Below are positions 7,512 through 15,560 of a DNA stretch of 64,000 nucleotides, piece by piece. How positions within the stretch are numbered: position 1 is the stretch's first letter; every line of letters starts with the position of its first letter. Origin of the DNA: Novosphingobium album (ex Hu et al. 2023) (GTDB taxonomy: Bacteria > Pseudomonadota > Alphaproteobacteria > Sphingomonadales > Sphingomonadaceae); contig NZ_JALHLE010000027.1 of assembly GCF_022832385.1 (NCBI RefSeq), positions 1-64,000 of the forward strand, given 5' to 3'. The translations under genes were made by a program, and so were the position numbers. The notes beneath the pieces are model-generated. The model was not told where the DNA came from, ran no database searches, and worked only from the letters and a program-made list of their open reading frames with translations.

Positions 7512-8750
7512 TCAGTACTTGAAGGAAACCTGCAGCCAGAACTTCTCGGTGTCGGAACCGAAGCCCTTGGCGTCGTAGTTGGCGTACTTGAGCAGCACCG
7601 GATAACCGGCGACGGCAAAGCCGAGGCTGGCATCCCACTCCTGCCCGTAGTCGGCGCCGGTGAAGTCGCTTTCGAACTTGTGATAGAGCACGGCCGCGTT
7701 CAGCCCCTTGAGCGGGCCGGCGTTGCCGAACTTCCCGGACAGGCCACCATAGTAGTCGCGGAGGCCACCCGCCGGGGTAGTCAGGAACAGGTCCGCCCAG
7801 CCGTTGAAGGCATGGAGCGTCGCCAGCGGCGTCTGGAATGCGGCTACGCCGTCATCGCTGCCCAGCACTTCGTAGCCGCCCTTGACGCCGAAACCGGCGA
7901 CCGAGACGCCCAGTTCCGCACCGAAGTAGTCGGCCGAGTAGTGGGTCGGGTTGAGCTTGTAGTCCTGCTGGTTGGCATAGCGCAGCTTCACATCGAGCTT
8001 GGTCTTGCCGGCCAGCGGCACCGAGCCGATCACCATCGCGCCATAGGTCTGGCTGGAGAAGGCAATGCGGGCATCGTAGTCGAGCAGGTATGCGAAACCA
8101 ACGATCTTGAACGGCTTTGCGTCGATCCCAGCGTTGACGAGGATGAAGTCGCCGTCGAAGTGCGAGTTCGGACTGTCGACGCCGAAAATCGTGCGCTGCG
8201 AAAGCGAATAGGTCGCATCGAGAGCAACCGGGCCCACCTTGGCCTCGCCACGAATGGCGTCGAAGGTCTGCTCGTTCTGGCGCCAGCCGACATTGCCGAC
8301 AAAACGCGCATCGTCGAGGATGATCCGCTGGCGGCCGATGGTGACCTTGGCGGCCTTGCCCTTGTAGGACAGCTGGAGCCGGTTCAGCTCCACGTTCTGC
8401 GGATCGGCCACGACCGAATAGGGCTCGGCGCCGAGATAGCCGTTGTTGCCCGCAATCGTGTCGTTGTAGTGATCGGAGATCGCCAGCGTGCCCTCCGCCT
8501 CGGCCAGCAGCGAGAGGCCGTTCGTGGTTGCCTCGGCACCGGCACGCATGCGCATGGTCACGGCATCGGCATCGAGGTTCAGGTTGTCCTGATCGACATG
8601 CTCCCAGCGCAGGGTGCCCTCGATGATCGGATCGATGGTGAGATCGTCGCTGACCTTGATCGGATCACCCGGCTTGGCAGCCGCCGGTGCGGCAATCGCG
8701 AGCGAAGCAGTGGTGGCAGCGAGTACGGCGAGAGAAAGTGCAGTCTTCAT
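7512..8750 (-). CDS. Outer-membrane porin, alginate-export (AlgE-like) family
   Basis: This 412-residue precursor begins MKTALSLAVLAATTA with a signal peptide ending near APAAAKP. The rest is alternating beta-strand sequence of a porin and ends in an aromatic residue (LQVSFKY), the usual outer-membrane barrel signature. Motifs such as LRWEHVDQDN and IGRQRIILDD are typical of the alginate-export domain family. The start is ATG at 8750 with GGAGG upstream. Placed between the ABC importer and the FNT channel, it probably carries nitrate or nitrite across the outer membrane rather than alginate. The 211 bases ahead of it hold no gene but contain a 12-base direct repeat. Confidence 0.88.
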   Translation of the reverse strand: MKTALSLAVLAATTASLAIAAPAAAKPGDPIKVSDDLTIDPIIEGTLRWEHVDQDNLNLDADAVTMRMRAGAEATTNGLSLLAEAEGTLAISDHYNDTIAGNNGYLGAEPYSVVADPQNVELNRLQLSYKGKAAKVTIGRQRIILDDARFVGNVGWRQNEQTFDAIRGEAKVGPVALDATYSLSQRTIFGVDSPNSHFDGDFILVNAGIDAKPFKIVGFAYLLDYDARIAFSSQTYGAMVIGSVPLAGKTKLDVKLRYANQQDYKLNPTHYSADYFGAELGVSVAGFGVKGGYEVLGSDDGVAAFQTPLATLHAFNGWADLFLTTPAGGLRDYYGGLSGKFGNAGPLKGLNAAVLYHKFESDFTGADYGQEWDASLGFAVAGYPVLLKYANYDAKGFGSDTEKFWLQVSFKY

Positions 8751-8961
8751 AAGCGTAGCCCTCCGAAGGGCACCCACCCCCGGGCACCCCTTCCAAAAAT
8801 GGATCGAAGGCAGACGCCATTGCCCGCCGGTTATGTCCTCTCCCGGGCACTTCCCGGCCCGTGGTGTCGCGCCTTGCACGGCGGGCGCCCTTGCCCGTCC
8901 GCCGCCCCTCATGAGCAGGCGCAGTGCGGCACCCCTTCCGGGGGATGCCATTGTTCTTTGG

Positions 8962-10659
8962 TCAGGCGGCCTTGGCCGCCGGACCGTGGTCGTATTCGGC
9001 GAGGAAGTGCAGCACTTCCTGACGGTAATGGTAGAACTGCGGATCATCGAGCAGCGCCTTGCGGTCACGCGGGCGCGGCAGGTCGACCTTGAGAATCTTG
9101 CCAATGGTGGCGTTCGGACCGTTGGTCATCATCACCACGCGGTCGGCCAGCAGGATCGCCTCGTCGACGTCGTGCGTGACCATGATCGCAGTGACCTTGG
9201 TGCGGTTCCAGGTTTCCACCAGAACGTCCTGCAGGTCCCAGCGGGTCAGGCTGTCGAGCATGCCGAATGGCTCGTCGAGCAAGAGCAGGCGCGGGCTAAG
9301 TGCAAAGGCGCGGGCAATGCCGACGCGCTGGCGCATGCCGTTCGACATTTCCGCAGCCATCTTGTCCTTGGCATCGGCGAGACCGACGCGGTCGAGATAG
9401 TAATCGACGATATCGCGGCGCTCGGCCTTGCTGGCGTGCGGATAGACGCGCTCGACGCCCAGCGCGACGTTCTGGCGCGCGGTCAGCCAGGGCATCAGGC
9501 TCGGTGCCTGGAACACCACCGCCTTGTCCGGCCCGGCAATGTCGATCTCGCGGTTGTCGAGGACGATGCCGCCCGCCGAGATCGCGTTGAGCCCGGCCGC
9601 CATGGTCAGAACGGTGGACTTGCCGCAGCCCGAGTGGCCGATCAGCGAGATGAATTCGCCCTTATCCATGAGGAGGTTGAAGTCCTCGACAACGGTCAGC
9701 GGTCCCTTGGGCGTCGGATAGACCTTGTGGAGCTTGTAGAATTCCAGATAGCGGCGCTCGACCGCCGACTTGCCCGCTTCCAGATAAGCGCTCGGCAGTT
9801 CGGCTTCCTTCTTCGCCGCGAACAGGTCCAGCGGCGAGACTTCGGGCAGCGCCACACTGCTTTCGCCCACACTCGAGCCCTGCTCGTTGAGCATGCCGAG
9901 ATAGCCAACGATCTGCTTACGCAGTGACTGGAAGTGCGCGTCGTCGTTCACCGCCTCGCGGTCGCGCGGGCGCGGCACGTCGACGGTGAAGATCTGGCCG
10001 ATCCTCGCAGCAGGCGCAGGTGTCAGGATCGCCACCCGGTCGGCCAGCAGCAGTGCTTCGTCGACGTCATTGGTGACGAGGATGATCGTGCGCTTCTCTT
10101 CCTTGCGGATGCGTTCGATCTCGTCCTGCAACTTCGAGCGCGTGAGTGCGTCAAGCGCCGAAAGCGGCTCGTCCAGCAGCAGGATCTCCGGCTCCATCGC
10201 GAGGGCGCGAGCCACCGAGACGCGCTGGCGCATGCCGCCCGAAAGCTGTGCGGGCTTGCGGTCCATGGCATGGCCGAGGCCGACCAGTTCCACCTTCTGC
10301 TTCACCAGCGCCGCACGCTCTTCCTTGCTGCGGTCCTTGTGGACGGCATCGACGGCCAGTGCGACGTTCTTTTCCACCGTCAGCCAGGGGAACAACGAGT
10401 AGGACTGGAACACCAGACCCCGGTCCTTGTCCGGCCCCGTGATCTGCTTGCCGTGCAGCAGGATTTCACCGGCGTCGGGCGTGATCAGGCCCGCAATGGA
10501 TGAAATCAGCGTGGTCTTTCCGGCCCCCGAAAAGCCGAGGATGGCGATGAATTCACCTTCCTCTACATCGAGGTCGATACCGTCGAGCACCTGCGTCACG
10601 CCGCCCGCCTGTCCGGTGTAGGACTTGGAGACACCCTTGAGCGAAAGGATCGTGGCCAT
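8962..10659 (-). CDS. Nitrate ABC transporter, two ATPase domains in one protein (NrtC/NrtD type)
   Basis: This 565-residue cytoplasmic ATPase energises nitrate uptake with NrtA and NrtB. The N-terminal half (about 1-265) has Walker A GFSGAGKTT, signature LSGGMRQRVS and Walker B ILLLDEPLSALD. The C-terminal half (about 300-555) has GHSGCGKST, a variant signature MSNGMRQRVG and LLLLDEPFGMLD. Each half ends with a VDLPRPRDR/VDVPRPRDR-like element followed by a short helical tail. In cyanobacteria these are two genes, and NrtC carries an NrtA-like domain instead. Here both ATPases are joined head to tail and no substrate-binding domain is attached. The start is ATG at 10659 with AAGGGAA upstream. 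Confidence 0.93.
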   Translation of the reverse strand: MATILSLKGVSKSYTGQAGGVTQVLDGIDLDVEEGEFIAILGFSGAGKTTLISSIAGLITPDAGEILLHGKQITGPDKDRGLVFQSYSLFPWLTVEKNVALAVDAVHKDRSKEERAALVKQKVELVGLGHAMDRKPAQLSGGMRQRVSVARALAMEPEILLLDEPLSALDALTRSKLQDEIERIRKEEKRTIILVTNDVDEALLLADRVAILTPAPAARIGQIFTVDVPRPRDREAVNDDAHFQSLRKQIVGYLGMLNEQGSSVGESSVALPEVSPLDLFAAKKEAELPSAYLEAGKSAVERRYLEFYKLHKVYPTPKGPLTVVEDFNLLMDKGEFISLIGHSGCGKSTVLTMAAGLNAISAGGIVLDNREIDIAGPDKAVVFQAPSLMPWLTARQNVALGVERVYPHASKAERRDIVDYYLDRVGLADAKDKMAAEMSNGMRQRVGIARAFALSPRLLLLDEPFGMLDSLTRWDLQDVLVETWNRTKVTAIMVTHDVDEAILLADRVVMMTNGPNATIGKILKVDLPRPRDRKALLDDPQFYHYRQEVLHFLAEYDHGPAAKAA

Positions 10660-10712
10660 GGTCGTGTTCCCTTGTCGAGTAGTGCGAGTAGAGGTCAGTG
10701 CCGGATGATGGA

Positions 10713-11768
10713 TCAGGCGAGGCGGTTGCGGCTGGCGAACTTCTCGACGCCCATCATGATCCGGTCGAGCAGGAAGCCGATCAGGCCGATGACGATGACC
10801 GCGAACATGATGCGGGCGAGCGACTGGCTGGAGCCGTTCTGGAATTCATCCCACACGAACTTGCCGAGGCCCGGGTTCTGCGCGAGCATTTCGGCCGCGA
10901 TCAGCACCATCCAGCCCACGCCCAGCGAGAGGCGCATGCCGGTGAAGATGTAGGGCAGCGACGAAGGCAGGACGAGCTTGGTCAACTTCTGGAAGGTGCC
11001 GAGCTTGAGCACGCGGCCCACGTTCAACAGGTCCTTGTCGATCGAGGCGGTGCCCACTGCAGTGTTGATCAGCGTCGGCCACAGCGAGCAGAGCATGACC
11101 ACGATCGCCGAGATCACGAAGCTCTTGGCCAGCATCGGATCGGCGCTGGTGATGGTGGCCGAGACGACCATGGTGACGATCGGCAGCCAGGCGAGCGGGC
11201 TGACCGGCTTCATGATCTGCACCAGGGGGTTGATCGCTGCGTTGAACACCGGCGAAAGACCTGCAGCGAGACCGATCGGCACGGCGAAGAGCGTGGCCAG
11301 CACAAAGCCGAGCGCCACCGTCTTGAGCGAGGTGAAGACCTGATCAAGGAAGGTTGGCGGCCCGGCGTAATCGAAGGCGATCGCCTGCGTCCCGGCGGCA
11401 ATCCGCCCATCCTGCGCCGCATAGAACTCTGCCTTGGCATCGTTCGACGCCTGCCACTCGTTGTAGAGAGCGGCGCCTTGCTCGGCGACCTCGACCGGCC
11501 CCGGAAGAGCGCCGAGCGAGGTGTCCACCTGCGGGGCAAGAACCGCCCAGAGTGCGAGAAATGCGAGAATGCCTGCGATCGGCGCGAGCAGTGCCTTGCC
11601 GTGTTTCGAGACAACCGCCTGCAGGTTCCAGGAGGAGGCTGCCGGGGCGCTGCCCTTGGCTCCCTGTTCCGGCTGCGAACTGGTTTGCGTCACTTTGGTC
11701 TCCGTCTGGTCCTGAACCGGAGCTGCGTCTGAGCGAACCGTTTCAACGTCTGCAAATGCGGTTGCCAT
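10713..11768 (-). CDS. nrtB: Nitrate ABC transporter permease
   Basis: This 351-residue inner-membrane permease of the nitrate/sulfonate/taurine (BPD-transp) family pairs with the double ATPase. The unusually long N-terminus (about 50 residues, rich in Thr, Gln and Glu) is cytoplasmic. One membrane helix follows (LLAPIAGILAFLALWAVL), then the permease core. The EAA-like loop reads LPSSLPYIFTGMRLSLGVGW. The start is ATG at 11768 with CAGGGAG upstream, 46 bases after nrtA. Confidence 0.94.
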   Translation of the reverse strand: MATAFADVETVRSDAAPVQDQTETKVTQTSSQPEQGAKGSAPAASSWNLQAVVSKHGKALLAPIAGILAFLALWAVLAPQVDTSLGALPGPVEVAEQGAALYNEWQASNDAKAEFYAAQDGRIAAGTQAIAFDYAGPPTFLDQVFTSLKTVALGFVLATLFAVPIGLAAGLSPVFNAAINPLVQIMKPVSPLAWLPIVTMVVSATITSADPMLAKSFVISAIVVMLCSLWPTLINTAVGTASIDKDLLNVGRVLKLGTFQKLTKLVLPSSLPYIFTGMRLSLGVGWMVLIAAEMLAQNPGLGKFVWDEFQNGSSQSLARIMFAVIVIGLIGFLLDRIMMGVEKFASRNRLA

Positions 11769-11814
11769 CGAAATTCTCCCTGTGAAAGGATCTGGGCAAG
11801 AGGAACTGCTGCAA

Positions 11815-13245
11815 TCAGCCGCCGGTCACACCGGCTGGGGTAACCTTTTGCCCCTGCTTGAGGCCGATCTTGAGCGACTGGATGTAAGCGTTCGGCTTGT
11901 GGCCGTCGTAGGGCACGTGATCGAGGAAGCCGTTGTCGACCGGCTTGAAACCGTCGGTTTCAGGCACCGAGGTGGCCGGGATCACCTTGTCCGCGACCAG
12001 CTTGTTGGCGGCGGCGAGGTAGAGGTCCGGGCGGTACACGGCCTTGGCCTTCTCGACGTACCAGGCATCGTCATGATCGGCGGGGATCTGGCCCCAGCGG
12101 CGCATCTGGGTCATGTACCAGATAGCGTCGGAGTAGAACGGATAGCCCGCGTTCTTGTCGAAGAAGATGTTGAAGCCCGGCGCCGGACGGGTGTCGCCCG
12201 GTGCGAAGGTGAACTTGCCGGTCATCGAGGCGGCAATCACGTCCGCGTCGGCGCCCACGTAGTTCGGCTGGCTGAGGATCTTGACCGCCTCGGCGCGGTT
12301 CTTCCCGCCGTCGGCGTCAAGCCACTGCTGGGCCTTGATGATCGCGCGCAGCATGGCGGCGGTGGTGTTCGGGTACTTCTCGGCGAAGTCCTTGCGGATA
12401 CCGAAGACCTTTTCCGGGTTGTCGTGCCAGATGCCGTCGTCGGTCACGACCGGCACACCGATCTTCTTCTGCACGGCAGCCTGGTTCCACGGTTCTCCCA
12501 CGCAGTAGCCCTCGATGGTCCCGGCCTCAAGCGTGGCGGGCATCTGCGGCGGCGGGGTGACCGAAAGCTGGACGTCGGCGCCGGTGGTGCCCTTGATGTC
12601 GCCGGGCAGGTAGAAGCCAGGGTTCAGGCCGCCGGCGGCGAGCCAGTAGCGCAGTTCGTAGTTGTGCGTTGAAACCGGGAAGACCATGCCCATGTTGAAG
12701 GGCTTGCCCTGCTTCTTGTAGCTATCGACGATCGGCTTGAGCGCCGAGGCCGAGATCGGGTGCGCGGGCTTGCCGTCCGGCCCCTTGGGCAGCGTCGGCT
12801 CCATCTGCGCCCAAACCTTGTTCGACACGGTGATGGCGTTGCCATTGAGATCGAGGCTGAGCGGGGCGATCAGGTCGGCCTGGGTGCCGATGCCGAGCGT
12901 CGCCGCGATCGGCTGACCGGCGAGCATGTGGGCGCCATCAAGCTGACCGCCGATCACACCATCGAGCAGGACCTTCCAGTTCGCCTGCGGCTCGAGCGTG
13001 ACGTTGAGGCCCTCTTCGGCGAAGAAACCCTTTTCCTTGGCAATGGCGAGCGGAGCCATGTCGGTGAGCTTGATGAAGCCGAGCTTGAGGACCGGCTTTT
13101 CAGCCGCGCCCCCGGCAACCGCAGCCTTAACGGCCTCGCCCGACGGCGCCTCGCTCTTGCTGCCGCAACCCGCCAGCGCAACGCTCGCCATCAGCGCAAC
13201 GACTGCCGCGCGACGTGTGAAACCGAACCCCCGATCCATGCTCAT
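11815..13245 (-). CDS. nrtA: Nitrate-binding lipoprotein of the ABC transporter
   Basis: This 476-residue periplasmic binding protein captures nitrate. The leader has an RR pair and lipobox LAGC with the lipidated Cys at residue 27, so it is probably anchored to the membrane. It shares signature stretches with NasS encoded next door (GNAITVS, THNYELRYWLAAGG, GYCVGEPWN), as expected of the NrtA/NasS family. ATG at 13245 is chosen; ATG at 13239 is equally possible and a TTG further upstream is less likely. It is the first gene of the transport operon behind a second ANTAR leader. Confidence 0.93.
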   Translation of the reverse strand: MSMDRGFGFTRRAAVVALMASVALAGCGSKSEAPSGEAVKAAVAGGAAEKPVLKLGFIKLTDMAPLAIAKEKGFFAEEGLNVTLEPQANWKVLLDGVIGGQLDGAHMLAGQPIAATLGIGTQADLIAPLSLDLNGNAITVSNKVWAQMEPTLPKGPDGKPAHPISASALKPIVDSYKKQGKPFNMGMVFPVSTHNYELRYWLAAGGLNPGFYLPGDIKGTTGADVQLSVTPPPQMPATLEAGTIEGYCVGEPWNQAAVQKKIGVPVVTDDGIWHDNPEKVFGIRKDFAEKYPNTTAAMLRAIIKAQQWLDADGGKNRAEAVKILSQPNYVGADADVIAASMTGKFTFAPGDTRPAPGFNIFFDKNAGYPFYSDAIWYMTQMRRWGQIPADHDDAWYVEKAKAVYRPDLYLAAANKLVADKVIPATSVPETDGFKPVDNGFLDHVPYDGHKPNAYIQSLKIGLKQGQKVTPAGVTGG

Positions 13246-13468
13246 CGAAACCAACCCCACGTCCAAACGGCAAACGCGAAAAACCGCCCTGACGCACGTC
13301 CCCTTGGGACTACATCGGGCGGCTGCGTTGCCACTGATTGTTGAAAGCCACAGACCGGTTCTGAAATGCTCCCGACCTTGGGAGGCAACCGTGCTGCGTC
13401 ACACGTTGTTTAAGCGATTCGCCCTGTTCGCGTAAAGCCCCTTTTTGCAGCGCAGCAGCAAACAGCCA
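13246..13468 (-). promoter_or_regulatory. NasT/ANTAR-type leader RNA of the nrt operon
   Basis: These 223 bases between nasS and nrtA hold no gene. In transcription order they contain the same upstream element as at nirB (13442-13458, CTGCTGCGCTGCAAAAA), block CAGGGCGAATCGCTTA (13411-13426), and P1 (13390-13405, CGTGT-GACGCA-GCACG). P2 (13369-13384, CTCCC-AAGGTC-GGGAG) and a terminator (13279-13322) follow. The P2 loop AAGGUC fits the A1/G4 hexaloop rule of ANTAR targets exactly. The upstream element and the block are 15 bases apart here and at nirB. The folds are by eye. Confidence 0.78.
13279..13322 (-). terminator. Intrinsic terminator in the nrtA leader
   Basis: CCGCCC (13284-13289) pairs with GGGCGG (13317-13322) around an inner GTCCC-AAG-GGGAC hairpin, and a T5 run follows on the minus strand. 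The outer 17 bases AGNCGCCC-side, 13317-13333, match the nirB leader at 4175-4191 in 16 of 17 positions. Confidence 0.75.
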
Positions 13469-14677
13469 TCACGGCAGGCGCGAAATATACCCTTCCACGT
13501 CGTTCGGATCGAACACCATGCCATCAAAAAATACATTCTTTTCCAATGTCATGGAGCCCTGTTGCGTCCCCACGACCGTAGTCGATGCCAGACTTCCTTC
13601 AACTTTCGAACTGGCCCCCGGAAGCGGTGCTCCTGTGCCCAGGAGTGCACTGCGGTACACGTCCGGACGGAACACGCGGGCCGCTTTCCGGCACTCTTCT
13701 GCATCGAAGGGCGTGCCATCCCAGCGCACCATCTGGCTGTAGAGCCACTCCGCCTGGCTGACCCACGGGAAGTTCGCTGCCTCCCGGTGCTGGAACATGA
13801 AATCGGGGTAATGAACCATCGGTCCATCGCGTGCGATCAGCAACTGGTCGGCAATCGCGCGGCGGATCAGTTCGGCCGAGCCATCGAGATATTCCGGCCG
13901 TGCCAGAATACCGGCGTTGAGTTCCCAATTCGCCGGATCGACGAAATGCGCACCTGCCTTGCACAAGGCCCGTATCAACCGCAGGACGCCCTCGCGCTTT
14001 TCCTCCAGAACCGGCTCGCGCAGGGCCAGAACCTTCTCCACGCCCCGCCGCCAGATCTGCGCCGTGGAGAGCACGATCTCGCCCGCCCCTTGCTCCACCG
14101 CAACGCTGTTCCAGGGCTCACCCACACAGATTCCGTCGACTTCGCCCTGCTTCAGCGCATCGGCGCAGAACGGCGGCGGAACTGTAGAAATATCAACATC
14201 ATGGTCGGGCCGGATGCCGCAAGCTGCCAGCCAGTACCGCAGCATGTAATTGTGGCTGGAATAGCGGTGGACGACGCCGAAAGTGAGCGGACGGCCCGCC
14301 TTGGCACGCTCGTCCGCAATCACCTTGAGCGCAGCGCCGACAGCGGCCGGTGTACCCATGCCGCCCTCGGGCCGGACTTGCCTCGCCAGCTCGGGGCTCA
14401 ACGTAATGGCGTTGCCATTGAGCCCCAGCACGAAAGGTACCGAAAGTGGCTGGGCTGGCCGCCCCCGGCCCAGCGTCGCGGCGATCGCCAGCGGCGCCAC
14501 CAGATGCGCGGCATCGCTGTGGCCATAGAGCAGCCGGTCGAGCACCGTCGCCCAGCTCATGTCCTTGACCAGCTGCAGCGACACCCCGGCCTCTTCGGCA
14601 AAGCCGTGCTCGTGCGCCAGGATCGGCAGGCAGGCGTCGACCAGAGGCAGGAAGCCGATTGTCAGTTCGGTACTCAC
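13469..14677 (-). CDS. nasS: Nitrate/nitrite sensor protein NasS
   Basis: This 402-residue NrtA-like protein has no signal peptide, as expected of the cytoplasmic NasS sensor. NasS binds NasT in the absence of nitrate or nitrite and releases it when the ligand binds. Ligand-domain motifs match NrtA: GNAITLS, SSHNYMLRYWLAACG and GICVGEPWN. The start is GTG at 14677, overlapping the nasT stop (GTGA), so sensor and antiterminator are translationally coupled. The C-terminal part (PTTVVGTQQG and onward) is less conserved. Confidence 0.92.
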   Translation of the reverse strand: MSTELTIGFLPLVDACLPILAHEHGFAEEAGVSLQLVKDMSWATVLDRLLYGHSDAAHLVAPLAIAATLGRGRPAQPLSVPFVLGLNGNAITLSPELARQVRPEGGMGTPAAVGAALKVIADERAKAGRPLTFGVVHRYSSHNYMLRYWLAACGIRPDHDVDISTVPPPFCADALKQGEVDGICVGEPWNSVAVEQGAGEIVLSTAQIWRRGVEKVLALREPVLEEKREGVLRLIRALCKAGAHFVDPANWELNAGILARPEYLDGSAELIRRAIADQLLIARDGPMVHYPDFMFQHREAANFPWVSQAEWLYSQMVRWDGTPFDAEECRKAARVFRPDVYRSALLGTGAPLPGASSKVEGSLASTTVVGTQQGSMTLEKNVFFDGMVFDPNDVEGYISRLP

Positions 14678-15273
14678 TTCGACGGAACCCCCAGATTTCC
14701 TGATCCCATGAGATTGTGGGCCGTTACAATGGCCTCTGCGATATCGACGATACGTTTGCCCTGGTTCATCGCAGCCTTGCGCAATTCCGCATAGGCCTTC
14801 GGTTCGGGCAGGCCCCTGCTGTCCATCAGGATGCGCTTGGCCTTGTCGATAGTTTCGCGCTCAGCCAGCTTGCCCTTGGCTTCGGCAAGATCCTGCTGCA
14901 GCCGCGAGAAAGCGTTGAACCGGGTCACCGCCAGATCGAGGATCGGCCGGATGCGGCCCGCCGCCAGCCCGTCCACGACATAGGACGACACCCCCGCCTC
15001 GACCGAAGCCACGATTGATTCGTCGTCCGATTCGTCCACGAACATCGCGATCGGCCGCTGCAACGCCCGGCTGACAGCAAAGTACTCCTCGAGCACGTCG
15101 CGCGATGGGTTACCGAGGTTCATTAGCACGATATCGGGGTTAATTTCGCCGATGCGCGCCAGCAGGCCGCGCCTTTCGGTGATGACGAACAATTCGCAAT
15201 CATCGAGCGCGGCAATCCCCTCCTGCAGGATGGAGGCGCGTGCGGCGCTGTCGTCGATAATGGCAATGCGCAT
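14674..15273 (-). CDS. nasT: ANTAR-domain transcription antiterminator NasT
   Basis: This 199-residue protein has an N-terminal receiver-like domain (IIDDSAARASIL) and a C-terminal ANTAR RNA-binding domain (about residues 130-190, with ERETIDKAKRILMDSRGL, ELRKAAMNQGKRIVDIAE). The position of the phosphoacceptor Asp is Asn52 (DIVLMNLGNP), consistent with control by NasS binding rather than phosphorylation. Its RNA targets should be the leaders before nrtA and nirB. The start is ATG at 15273 with AGGAGGG immediately upstream. It is the first gene of nasT-nasS. Confidence 0.93.
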   Translation of the reverse strand: MRIAIIDDSAARASILQEGIAALDDCELFVITERRGLLARIGEINPDIVLMNLGNPSRDVLEEYFAVSRALQRPIAMFVDESDDESIVASVEAGVSSYVVDGLAAGRIRPILDLAVTRFNAFSRLQQDLAEAKGKLAERETIDKAKRILMDSRGLPEPKAYAELRKAAMNQGKRIVDIAEAIVTAHNLMGSGNLGVPSK

Positions 15274-15280
15274 AGGCCCT

Positions 15281-15298
15281 CCTTGTGCAGTGCAGCAG
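15281..15298 (-). promoter_or_regulatory. CTGCTGCACTGCACAAGG element just upstream of nasT
   Basis: This site resembles the upstream elements of both nitrate leaders (4297-4313 and 13442-13458) and abuts the nasT ribosome binding site. It is probably a shared activator or repressor site, or part of the promoter. The regulator is unknown. The remaining gap to 15560 shows no gene. Confidence 0.5.
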
Positions 15299-15560
15299 CC
15301 ACCGTGGCAAGAGGGCCCGGGCTCTGCCCCTGCGATAGGACCCCGCCGTGTTGAATCCGAAACGGGTCCAGTTGCGATAACCGGCGCGCACCTCCGCAGA
15401 TTACCCCCGGGATGACACCCGGCGCCACGCCCGAACCGGCAGGGCCATGGGACATGCGGAAACTCCCGGAGCACCATCTTGCACTGCACACCAGACCGCC
15501 GTCACGAGTGCGCACGACGCGAATGCCCGAAGGAGCCGGAAATACGGCCGCGTCCCGCGC

